Source: JACCZZ01 sp044227805 (GTDB lineage Bacteria; Bacteroidota; Bacteroidia; Chitinophagales; UBA10324). Taken from it: a stretch of DNA of 37,610 nt. The DNA lies in the NCBI GenBank assembly GCA_044227805.1, contig JBGAWA010000026.1, forward strand, positions 1 through 37,610. The letters are read 5' to 3'. Under the pieces are notes generated by a model. That model did not search any database. It was given only the letters and a program-made list of their open reading frames with translations, and was not told the DNA's origin. Positions 1 to 7,579 of this stretch are shown here, one piece after another (positions within the stretch are counted from its first letter, which is position 1; the number at the start of each line of letters is the position of its first letter). The translations under genes were made by a program, and so were the position numbers.

Positions 1-60
1 AGGGTTTGTGAAACATTTTCTTTTCTTGACAAATTGAGCAAACCCTTAGCAGTTCTTAGT

Positions 61-97
61 CGCAGCGAAGCGGGATTTTTCCACTGAAAAATCCGGG
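61..97 (+). repeat. Intergenic repeat, copy 1
   Basis: A 37-nt unit that begins CGCAGCGA and ends GAAAAATCCGGG. Aligned by eye it matches positions 23737-23773 at 30 of 37 bases, and a longer inverted version lies at 27653-27697. Inside it, bases 73-81 and 86-94 form a perfect 9-bp stem with a 4-nt loop. A degenerate second copy may follow at 139-170. It lies upstream of guaB and has no coding potential. Confidence 0.55.
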
Positions 98-211
98 TTC
101 AATGTAGCAATCAAATTCTTAACGGTTATATGCCGAATCGAAGCCGGATTTTTTCCATGCTAAATTGGGGCGGCAGTGCTTTAATGCGCCATCATGTTCT
201 ATCCGAAGTAG

Positions 212-219
212 TATCTTTG
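212..219 (+). promoter_or_regulatory. Probable -7 promoter element of guaB
   Basis: TATCTTTG fits the Bacteroidota primary-sigma -7 consensus TAnnTTTG and lies 26 nt before the guaB start codon. I see no convincing TTG -33 element at the usual 19-nt spacing, so the call rests on the -7 box and its position. Confidence 0.5.
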
Positions 220-245
220 CCCAACTTTAAAAAAATCATACTGAC

Positions 246-1715
246 ATGCCGGCAAGCGCTTCCAAAATTCTGTTAGAGGGATTAACCTACGATGATGTGC
301 TGCTGCTGCCGGCCTTTTCACAGGTGCTTCCGCGCGAGGTGGACACTACCACACAACTGACCCGGAATATTCGGATCAATGTACCGGTGTTGTCTGCTGC
401 CATGGATACGGTGACCGACTGGGAAATGGCTATCGCCATGGCCAGCCAGGGCGGTATCGGCATACTGCATAAAAATATGAGCATTGAACGGCAGGCAGAG
501 GCGGTGAGGCGGGTGAAGAGAAGCGAGAGCGGACTCATCATTGATCCGATCACGCTGGAAGCCGATCAGACGATCGGACAGGCCATGCTCATCATGAAAG
601 AGCATAAGATCGGTGGCATTCCTATCGTGAATAAAGATGGGTTACTGGTGGGTATCCTTACCAACAGGGATTTGCGTTTTGAGAAAAACACGAAGCGGAA
701 GATTTCGGAAGTGATGACGAAAGACAGGCTGGTGACGGCGCCGGAAGGAATGGATCTGAAAAAAGCCGAAGCCATCCTACAGGACTATAAAGTGGAGAAG
801 CTGCCTGTTGTGGACCGGAAAGGAAAACTAAAAGGACTTATTACCTATCGTGATATCCTGAAGCTGAAGAGTCATCCCAACGCCTGCAAAGATAAATATG
901 GCCGTTTGCTCGCCGGAGCGGCAGTGGGCGTAACAGCCGATATGCTGGATCGCATTGCCGCATTGATTCATACGGGTGTAGATGTGGTGTGTATTGATAC
1001 GGCGCATGGCCACTCCCAGGGCGTGCTCGAGGCGGTAAAAAAAGTGAAGAAACAATTCAAAAATCTTGAGGTAATTGCCGGTAATGTTGCCACCAAAGAA
1101 GGTGCTCAGGCATTGGCTGAAGCGGGTGCTGATGCTGTGAAGGTGGGCGTAGGACCCGGTTCCATTTGCACCACAAGGATTGTTACAGGTGCCGGCGTGC
1201 CGCAACTATCCGCCATTCTGGAAGCCGCCAAAGGATTGAAAAAATATAACATACCGATTATTGCGGACGGAGGGATTCGTTATACCGGCGATATCGTAAA
1301 AGCCATAGCCGCCGGCGCCGATAGTGTAATGGCGGGTTCCCTGTTTGCCGGTGTGGAAGAATCGCCCGGCGAGACCATCATTTTTGAAGGCCGTAAATTT
1401 AAATCCTATCGGGGCATGGGTTCTGTGGAGGCCATGCAGGAAGGTTCAAAAGACCGTTATTTTCAGGATGCGGAAGATGATATCAAAAAGCTTGTTCCCG
1501 AAGGTATAGTCGGGCGTGTTCCATTTAAGGGTACACTGGCAGAAGTGATGGTGCAATGCGTCGGTGGCTTACGGGCAGGCATGGGTTATACCGGCGCTCC
1601 GGATATACGCACTTTGCAACAAGCCGGGTTTGTACGCATCTCTACCGCCGGCATCCGCGAAAGCCATGTGCATGATGTGGTGATTACGAATGAGGCGCCA
1701 AACTACAGCAGGTAA
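246..1715 (+). CDS. guaB: Inosine-5'-monophosphate dehydrogenase
   Basis: Cytoplasmic enzyme that oxidises IMP to XMP with NAD+, the committed step of guanine nucleotide synthesis. The 489-residue length is normal for bacterial IMPDH. Residues 1-90 and 215-489 form the TIM barrel; a CBS-domain pair fills about 95-205. The catalytic loop GPGSICTTR places the nucleophile at Cys308, DGGIR at 341-345 belongs to the phosphate site, YRGMGS is at 388-393, and the flap Arg-Tyr pair is at 404-405. The ATG is preceded by an A-rich stretch, usual in this phylum. The gene converges on the next one with only about 22 bases between stop codons, and I see no terminator between them. Identification is secure. 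Confidence 0.97.
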   Translation: MPASASKILLEGLTYDDVLLLPAFSQVLPREVDTTTQLTRNIRINVPVLSAAMDTVTDWEMAIAMASQGGIGILHKNMSIERQAEAVRRVKRSESGLIIDPITLEADQTIGQAMLIMKEHKIGGIPIVNKDGLLVGILTNRDLRFEKNTKRKISEVMTKDRLVTAPEGMDLKKAEAILQDYKVEKLPVVDRKGKLKGLITYRDILKLKSHPNACKDKYGRLLAGAAVGVTADMLDRIAALIHTGVDVVCIDTAHGHSQGVLEAVKKVKKQFKNLEVIAGNVATKEGAQALAEAGADAVKVGVGPGSICTTRIVTGAGVPQLSAILEAAKGLKKYNIPIIADGGIRYTGDIVKAIAAGADSVMAGSLFAGVEESPGETIIFEGRKFKSYRGMGSVEAMQEGSKDRYFQDAEDDIKKLVPEGIVGRVPFKGTLAEVMVQCVGGLRAGMGYTGAPDIRTLQQAGFVRISTAGIRESHVHDVVITNEAPNYSR

Positions 1716-1737
1716 CTTCCGCTGAAGCATGATCACA

Positions 1738-3303
1738 CTAATAAACAGATTGTGCTTTTTTACTCCGCAACTTTTTAGTGGCCTTTGATTGAGTTGCCTG
1801 CTTTTTTAGCAGTGATGACAAAGGCTCATCCTTTATTTTGCTTTCTATCCATCCCGCAATATAAAAGTACTTCACCGGCAACGATACCTTCGGTGCCGCG
1901 AACTGAGACTGCATAACTGCACGGGCTTTTTTCCATTGCTCCAACATATCCTCACGATGGCTGACTTTCACCATTTTCTTCAACAACGACAACAGGAACT
2001 TCTCAAATACAAAGGGTTTCTTTTTAGATCGCAGGAATTTTTCGGCCGCAGCAACTTTTGCCAGCACCACACGGTGGTTACCCAATTCAAAATGGATCAG
2101 TACCTCGTCTATCTTGATTCCACTCATAAGATCATCATGAAAGGCCACAGGCATTGTGTTGATGGCCTTGTTGATCCATCCCATGGCTTCTTCAAACCTG
2201 CCTTCCATAAAAAATCCCTGTGCAATGCGCTGAAGTGTTTGCAGTTCAAAAGTCTTCAGCATATTGCGGCCAAATTGCCTGTATTCTTCGGTAAAAGCCG
2301 GCACCCGGTTCAAGAGTGAATCGAACTGACCCGTCAGCAGGTAAATCAAAAATTCCTGGTGATACCCGAATTGAAAAATCAAGGCACGGTATTTTTCATG
2401 CACCGCTTTCAGATTCCGCATTTGTTCAATCGCCGTCATGGAAAGATCAAAGCGGCCAAGTTTGCAGGCTACCACTGATTTGCGCTGCAGCGTTTTGATG
2501 CGCGCCGAAACACTCTCTTCAAACAGTACAGGATAGTCAACGAACAGCGAATCAATTTGCTGCAATGCTTCATAGGCTGCAGCATAATGGTGTGCATATT
2601 TCTGCGCAATAGCATGCAGTGTGTAATAATGAAATTTTGCCGAACCAGACAATGCAGCCTCCGGTGAAGCCAGCAATGGCTGCTTTAAAAATTGCTCATA
2701 CCTTTTTACTTGTTCATGACTTCTTGCATAGCCTGTTTCGGAACGTAACACGTTCAGATCAATCCTCAATCGTTGATAGGCAAATAAGTTGTCAATTTTT
2801 TTTCTGAGTTGGTCCAGGTCACTGTTCAGTATACGCCTGTCCGTCACTAATCTCTCCTGGTTCTCCTCATCCGCAAGAAACTCATAACGCAGGCTTGTTA
2901 AATGAAGCAGGTAAGAGAACTTTTCCTTTTTAGCGGCAAATTCCATCGCCTTATCCAGCAGTTTTCGGCCCGGTTCTTTGAGCCCCTTTTTATGCAGAAT
3001 CTCTACCTTGCAAATCATTTTGTTGATCTCAACATTGCTGCTTTGATAATACTGATCAAGTGCTTCCAGCAACTGATGATAGAGATAGTGCTTCAGAAAA
3101 GATAATTGCACAGCAATTTTCGCGGGAAGCTTTTTTTTAAGGATTCGCTCATCATACTCATTCATCCTGTCTATTGCGTCAAACAGCAGCAAATAACTGT
3201 TCTTCCCGCCTTTCATGTGAAAAGAACTGACCTTTTTGAAATATCCTTTCTCCGATTTGGAAAGTGACCTGATGAGCTCAAATAAGTGATCGCGCGTTTC
3301 CAT
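1738..3303 (-). CDS. Large helical protein of unknown function
   Basis: I do not recognise a named family. The 521-residue protein is almost entirely predicted helix, with Leu/Lys/Glu-rich segments and repeated short helix pairs that resemble TPR-type solenoids. The N-terminus (ETRDHLFELIRSLSKSEKGYFKK) resembles uncharacterised Bacteroidota proteins I have seen described only as hypothetical. There is no signal peptide, membrane segment or obvious catalytic motif, so it is probably cytoplasmic and may act as a scaffold. The C-terminus is Lys-rich. An in-frame TTG lies three codons upstream, but the ATG at 3303 is the more likely start. A promoter-like sequence lies just upstream. The gene is convergent with guaB and divergent from the epimerase gene across a long spacer. 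Confidence 0.8.
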   Translation of the reverse strand: METRDHLFELIRSLSKSEKGYFKKVSSFHMKGGKNSYLLLFDAIDRMNEYDERILKKKLPAKIAVQLSFLKHYLYHQLLEALDQYYQSSNVEINKMICKVEILHKKGLKEPGRKLLDKAMEFAAKKEKFSYLLHLTSLRYEFLADEENQERLVTDRRILNSDLDQLRKKIDNLFAYQRLRIDLNVLRSETGYARSHEQVKRYEQFLKQPLLASPEAALSGSAKFHYYTLHAIAQKYAHHYAAAYEALQQIDSLFVDYPVLFEESVSARIKTLQRKSVVACKLGRFDLSMTAIEQMRNLKAVHEKYRALIFQFGYHQEFLIYLLTGQFDSLLNRVPAFTEEYRQFGRNMLKTFELQTLQRIAQGFFMEGRFEEAMGWINKAINTMPVAFHDDLMSGIKIDEVLIHFELGNHRVVLAKVAAAEKFLRSKKKPFVFEKFLLSLLKKMVKVSHREDMLEQWKKARAVMQSQFAAPKVSLPVKYFYIAGWIESKIKDEPLSSLLKKQATQSKATKKLRSKKAQSVY

Positions 3304-3314
3304 CAAAACCAAAT

Positions 3315-3344
3315 CAAATTCGATTATAAATAATTGATTTTCAA
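3315..3344 (-). promoter_or_regulatory. Possible promoter of the helical-protein gene
   Basis: On the minus strand a TTG (3344-3342) is followed after exactly 19 nt by CGAATTTG (3322-3315). The spacing and the TTTG half of the -7 box fit the Bacteroidota consensus, but the TA of TAnnTTTG is replaced by CG. The start codon is 12 nt further on. This is a weak call. Confidence 0.3.
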
Positions 3345-3695
3345 TTTTTTAATGCTCATATGCTAGTAGTGGAAGTCAAAGAATGTATCCTTAAAGTTAT
3401 ACACAAAAATAACTTCCGTTTCAGTTAATGCCAATAACTTGCGGCAACAATCAACGGGCTTTAGAGATTGTTTAAAAAGATTGTGCATCACCAGTAGTTT
3501 CAGTTCATTTTCCAAACCCAGTCCTCCCATGAACCATCATTACACTTTTGATTACATTGCGTGTTCAAAACCGAAAACGAAATAAAGATGGCCAATAACT
3601 GTTTCTTATCATCACAGGAATCAAATCCTGTCAATAAACACCAAAGCATTGAAAGATTATAAGAAACACGAATAAATTAATCGGTACTTTATTTC

Positions 3696-3730
3696 AAAGC
3701 CGCTTCCGCAAATGAAGCGGCTTTCTTCTT
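3696..3730 (+). terminator. Terminator-like hairpin in divergent spacer
   Basis: An 11-bp perfect stem (3696-3706 with 3714-3724, core GCCGCTTC/GAAGCGGC) with a 7-nt loop is followed on the + strand by a T-rich tract (CTTTCTTCTTTC). This is the form of a Rho-independent terminator. It does not lie at the 3' end of any recognised gene, because the flanking genes run away from each other. Confidence 0.5.
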
Positions 3731-3940
3731 TCAGGACTTCCATTACCCTCAACAGGTCTAAGATTATTCAATAGAGAAATCCTCTTTTGCCGCAAGCCTG
3801 CCTCGCTGAAGTGCTGTACATTTTTAAAAAATGGAGTATGCTTCTCCATCCTGATTCCGTTCTGTTTCAGGTTGAATCCTGTTGCCGTTTTGCCTTGTAA
3901 AATGTATGCTAAAAAAATATTTTCCTATTTTTCAAAGAAT

Positions 3941-4942
3941 ATGCAAACAAAAAAATACTTCGTTACCGGAGCCACAGGTTTTGTTGGAGGAAAAATGGTT
4001 CGTCTGCTGCGCGCCAGGAATCAGGATGTCGTGGCCCTTGTCCGCAATCCCGCCCGTGCAAAGGATTTAAGTGATATCGGTATTACGGTGGTGGAAGGTG
4101 ATGTAACTGAAAAGGAAAGTATGCGCGAAGCCATGAAGGGCTGCGATGGCGTATTTCATATTGCCGGCTGGTACAAGGTTGGTGTACGCGATAAATCTCC
4201 CGGCCAGCAGATCAATGTGGAAGGCACGCGCAATGTGCTGGAGCTGATGAAAGAACTGGCTATCGAAAAAGGAGTTTATACCAGCACATTGGCAGTTAAT
4301 TCCGATACAAATGGTCAGTTACGGGATGAATCCTTTCATTATTCCGGCAAGCATCTCAGTGAATACGACCGTACAAAAGCCATGGCACATACGATAGCCG
4401 GTCAATTTATAAAAGAAGGTTTACCCCTGGTCATTGTCATGCCCGGGCTGATATACGGGCCGGGTGATACCAGCATGAGTGGAGACTCCATACGCAGTTA
4501 TCTGCGAAAAAAATTACCTATGCTTCCAAAGCAAACCGCTTATTCATGGGCGCACGTGGATGATATTGTGACCGCACACTGGCTGTCTATGGAAAAAGGG
4601 AAGGCAGGTGAAACCTACATCATTTGTGGTCCTTCACATACGCTTGCGGAAGCTTACCGGCTTGCAGAAAAAATAACCGGCATCAAAGCACCCATCTTCG
4701 TTTCTCCTCAGGTATTGTCTTTCACATCGGCGATAGCCGGATTGATCGAAAAAATTATCCCGTTACCGGAATTATACGCTGCGGAAACACTCCGGGTAGC
4801 GGCAGGACATACCTACCTTGGCAATAACGCAAAAGCGATGCAGGAGCTGGGTTATTCGCCACGTGCGCTGGAAGCAGGTTTGAAGGAAACCCTGCTTTAT
4901 GAAATGAACGAGATGGGAATAAAACCTAAGCAGGAACAGTGA
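3941..4942 (+). CDS. NAD-dependent epimerase/dehydratase family protein
   Basis: Extended short-chain dehydrogenase/reductase, most like dihydroflavonol-4-reductase or hopanoid-associated sugar epimerase-type enzymes. The Rossmann motif GATGFVG lies within the first 15 residues after the ATG at 3941. The catalytic Tyr-x-x-x-Lys is visible as YDRTK with an upstream Ser/Thr (TSTLAVNSD). The C-terminal half matches the substrate-binding part of the family. The frame continues upstream to a TTG at 3872 and an ATG at 3902, but the fold should begin a few residues before VTGATG, so 3941 is preferred (333 residues, a usual family length). The substrate cannot be told from sequence. A PLP-dependent decarboxylase gene follows on the same strand after about 150 bases. 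Confidence 0.88.
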   Translation: MQTKKYFVTGATGFVGGKMVRLLRARNQDVVALVRNPARAKDLSDIGITVVEGDVTEKESMREAMKGCDGVFHIAGWYKVGVRDKSPGQQINVEGTRNVLELMKELAIEKGVYTSTLAVNSDTNGQLRDESFHYSGKHLSEYDRTKAMAHTIAGQFIKEGLPLVIVMPGLIYGPGDTSMSGDSIRSYLRKKLPMLPKQTAYSWAHVDDIVTAHWLSMEKGKAGETYIICGPSHTLAEAYRLAEKITGIKAPIFVSPQVLSFTSAIAGLIEKIIPLPELYAAETLRVAAGHTYLGNNAKAMQELGYSPRALEAGLKETLLYEMNEMGIKPKQEQ

Positions 4943-5096
4943 ATGAAGATGCGATGACGAAATGATGTTATTGATAGCCACGGCAATAACTCCGCTAAAA
5001 AATTGAATTGACTCATCTTTTGCACTGCAAACAAAATAGGGTTGAACCCCTGCCTTGAACTGCTGATATTACCACTGACAACATGATCCCTCCTGC

Positions 5097-6539
5097 ATGA
5101 TGCGGACACAACTGGAAGCACTCGAAAAAATTTCCCGGCAACTGGAACCTGTTGCAGGCAAACGCGAAGCAGTGCGGAAAAAAGTGATTGACTATGCGGA
5201 AAACTTCATCAATCATATCGAATCCATCAAGGCATTTGAACTGAAGTCAGAAAGCAACAGTGGCCTTCTCTCTTTTCCAATTGCGGAAGATCCAGGCGAT
5301 ATCGAAAATGTTATTTCCCTGCTAAAAAATTATGTGGATCACACGGGGCTTAATCCCGCTTCCGGCGGACACCTGGGTTACATTCCTGGCGGTGGCATCT
5401 ATTACTCGGCGCTGGGTGATTACCTGGCTGACGTATTTAACCGTTACGCCGGTGTTTACTTTGCAGGGCCAGGTGCAGTACAAATGGAAAACATGCTGAT
5501 TCAATGGATGGCTGGATTTATTGGCTATCCTGCTACAGCCGCCGGCAACCTCACTTCCGGAGGCAGCATCGCCAACCTGATGGGAGTTGTTTGCGCACGT
5601 GATGCATCACAGATCAAGGCTCGTGATTTTGAGCGATCGGTGATTTATCTTTCCGCGCAGGTGCATCACTCGGTGGAAAAAGCCATCCGCATCGCAGGAC
5701 TGAAAGAATGTATCATCCGTTATGTACCGCTCGATGAAAGGTATCGCATGAAAGCGGATGACCTGGAACGGATGATTGTGCTGGATAAGACCAACCGGCT
5801 GCTTCCTTTTCTGGTAGTCGCTTCTGCAGGCACCACCGATACAGGCGCCATAGACCCGCTCGATGAGATAGGTTACACTGCTAAGAAACATGAGTTGTGG
5901 TATCATATCGATGCCGCTTACGGTGGTTTTTTTAAGCTCACTGCCGAAGGTCATGAAAAACTCAAAGGCATCGAACAATCAGATACGCTGGTGATTGATC
6001 CGCACAAGTCTTTGTTTCTACCCTATGGCTCCGGCGTACTGCTGGCAAAAAGCAGCAATCAGCTTAATGCCTCCCACCATTATTTTGCGAACTATATGCA
6101 GGATGCAGTGCAGGCTACCGGAGAGATTTCACCAGCCGATATTTCTCCTGAGCTCACCAAACATTTCAGGGGACTTCGCATGTGGCTGCCATTGAAATTG
6201 CTGGGAGTGAAACCCTTCAGAGCATGCCTGGAAGAAAAATTATTGCTGGCAAAATATTTTTATGAAGAAGTGCAGCAACTTGGATTTGAGGTGGGGCCTG
6301 CACCACAGCTTTCAGTGGTCACGTATCGTTATGTTCCGAAAACCGGTGATGCGGATGCTTTCAACAAACAACTGCTCGAAGCCGTACAAAAAGACGGGCG
6401 CGTCTTTATCTCATCTACTGTTTTAGATGGCAAGTTTACTTTGCGGGCAGCTATTGTCGCATTTAGAACACATCTGTCAACTATTGATTTGTTGTTGTCG
6501 GTGCTTAAAGAAAATGTGAGCCTGTTAAATGCCAATTGA
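5097..6539 (+). CDS. PLP-dependent (group II) amino-acid decarboxylase family protein
   Basis: Member of the fold-type I PLP decarboxylases that include aromatic-L-amino-acid, glutamate and related decarboxylases. The PLP lysine is in DPHKSLF (Lys304). HIDAAYGG (Asp272) binds the pyridine nitrogen, and a cofactor-stacking His is in VHHSVEKA (His190). SAGTTDTGAIDPL at about 243-255 is the conserved strand before it. The 480-residue length matches the family. The substrate is unknown; by overall look it is nearer to aromatic amino-acid decarboxylases than to glutamate decarboxylase. The start has two adjacent ATGs, of which the first is taken. It may be co-transcribed with the upstream epimerase, but the roughly 150-base gap leaves this open. 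Confidence 0.9.
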   Translation: MMRTQLEALEKISRQLEPVAGKREAVRKKVIDYAENFINHIESIKAFELKSESNSGLLSFPIAEDPGDIENVISLLKNYVDHTGLNPASGGHLGYIPGGGIYYSALGDYLADVFNRYAGVYFAGPGAVQMENMLIQWMAGFIGYPATAAGNLTSGGSIANLMGVVCARDASQIKARDFERSVIYLSAQVHHSVEKAIRIAGLKECIIRYVPLDERYRMKADDLERMIVLDKTNRLLPFLVVASAGTTDTGAIDPLDEIGYTAKKHELWYHIDAAYGGFFKLTAEGHEKLKGIEQSDTLVIDPHKSLFLPYGSGVLLAKSSNQLNASHHYFANYMQDAVQATGEISPADISPELTKHFRGLRMWLPLKLLGVKPFRACLEEKLLLAKYFYEEVQQLGFEVGPAPQLSVVTYRYVPKTGDADAFNKQLLEAVQKDGRVFISSTVLDGKFTLRAAIVAFRTHLSTIDLLLSVLKENVSLLNAN

Positions 6540-6633
6540 AGAAACTATTCAGCAGCATAATGTTGTGACGCGGCGGAATTTTTTATTGAATTGATACGGC
6601 TCAATCATTCTCCTCATCCTATATACTTTTTCT

Positions 6634-6641
6634 TAGATTTG
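6634..6641 (+). promoter_or_regulatory. Probable -7 promoter element of the secreted protein/receptor pair
   Basis: TAGATTTG matches TAnnTTTG and lies 20 nt before the ATG at 6662. No clear TTG -33 element stands 19 nt upstream. Confidence 0.45.
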
Positions 6642-6661
6642 CTTTAACCAATCCCTATCCG

Positions 6662-7573
6662 ATGAGCAGATCATTACTTACCCGTCTTTTCAGTACGGTA
6701 ATATTATTTGTGTTGTTCAGTGCGCCTGTCACCTCAAGTGCTCAAAATCCAACGCCCAATGCCGGATTCGAAGACTGGACGCTCACCAATCTATTTAATA
6801 CCAGTTTTTACGTTCCCAACAATTGGGACAATCTTGATTCCGCATCCGCCTTTATCGGGTTTCTCACCTGCCTGCAGACAAGCGACAAACACAGTGGAAA
6901 TTTTGCCGTTAAGTTAGTGACCACCGCCGTAGCGAGTATCAATGACACCGTCAATGGTATCGTAACAACCGGTACGCTCATCATTACGCCACCTTATGGC
7001 ATACAGGGCGGCATCCCTTATCATGAGCGTCCCGACAGTATAGCCGGCTGGATTAAGTACACGCCCGTTGGCGGCGATTCAACGCAGATACAATTCAACC
7101 TGCTGGCAAACAGTGGTGATACCATTGGCACAGCCCTCGCAAAAATCGGTGCAACGATTACCACTTATACCCGGTTTACGGCTCCCGTCATCTATTACTC
7201 TGCTGCTACACCAGACGTTTCAAGATGGATGATTTCTTCCAGCAATGGCTACAAAGCAATGCCCGGCAGCACCTTGCTGGTTGACGACCTTTCCCTGCTC
7301 TTCACCACAGGTATTGATGAAATACCAACCCACTCCGGAATACGGCTGATCAATTCACTGGTAACAAATGAGATCATGCTGTCCAATCCCAATCACCTGG
7401 AGGGGCAATTGTTGCTTTATAATGTGATGGGAGCTTTGGATGCAGTATATCCGGTAAAGCATGAAACGGAACAAATCCGGCTCGGGCAAATGGAAAATGG
7501 AATTTATTTCTGCCACGTGACAGGCAACGATGGCAGCAGCCTGCTGCGCACAAAAATCATCGTACAACAATAA
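6662..7573 (+). CDS. T9SS-sorted secreted protein, PCMD-like
   Basis: A 303-residue exported protein. Residues 1-27 form a signal peptide (hydrophobic core, cut near SSAQ). The mature part starts with NPTPNAGFEDWT and continues with a P-N-N-W motif and a later DDLSLLF strand. This pattern resembles the PCMD-type beta-sandwich proteins of Bacteroidota, which are often predicted to bind carbohydrate. The last ~80 residues look like a type A T9SS sorting domain: LLLYNVMGA, then NGIYFCHVTG, then LLRTKIIVQQ. The stop codon is 6 bases before the start of the TonB-dependent receptor, so the two are almost certainly one transcript, which suggests that the surface protein hands a ligand to the receptor. 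The ligand is unknown. Confidence 0.82.
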   Translation: MSRSLLTRLFSTVILFVLFSAPVTSSAQNPTPNAGFEDWTLTNLFNTSFYVPNNWDNLDSASAFIGFLTCLQTSDKHSGNFAVKLVTTAVASINDTVNGIVTTGTLIITPPYGIQGGIPYHERPDSIAGWIKYTPVGGDSTQIQFNLLANSGDTIGTALAKIGATITTYTRFTAPVIYYSAATPDVSRWMISSSNGYKAMPGSTLLVDDLSLLFTTGIDEIPTHSGIRLINSLVTNEIMLSNPNHLEGQLLLYNVMGALDAVYPVKHETEQIRLGQMENGIYFCHVTGNDGSSLLRTKIIVQQ

Positions 7574-7579
7574 TCCTGC

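Larger units (their letters stand above)
3304..3940. other. Long divergent intergenic region
   Basis: About 640 bases between divergently transcribed genes. It contains no long reading frame and nothing that folds as a tRNA. Two things stand out: an 18-codon reading frame at 3529-3585 (+) and a strong hairpin at 3696-3724. In-frame TTG (3872) and ATG (3902) codons near the right edge could extend the epimerase gene, but the ATG at 3941 fits the family better. Confidence 0.5.

Noticed and set aside
3610..3640. Sequence around ATCAAATCC resembling a tRNA T-arm
   Set aside because: No acceptor, D or anticodon stems can be formed around it.
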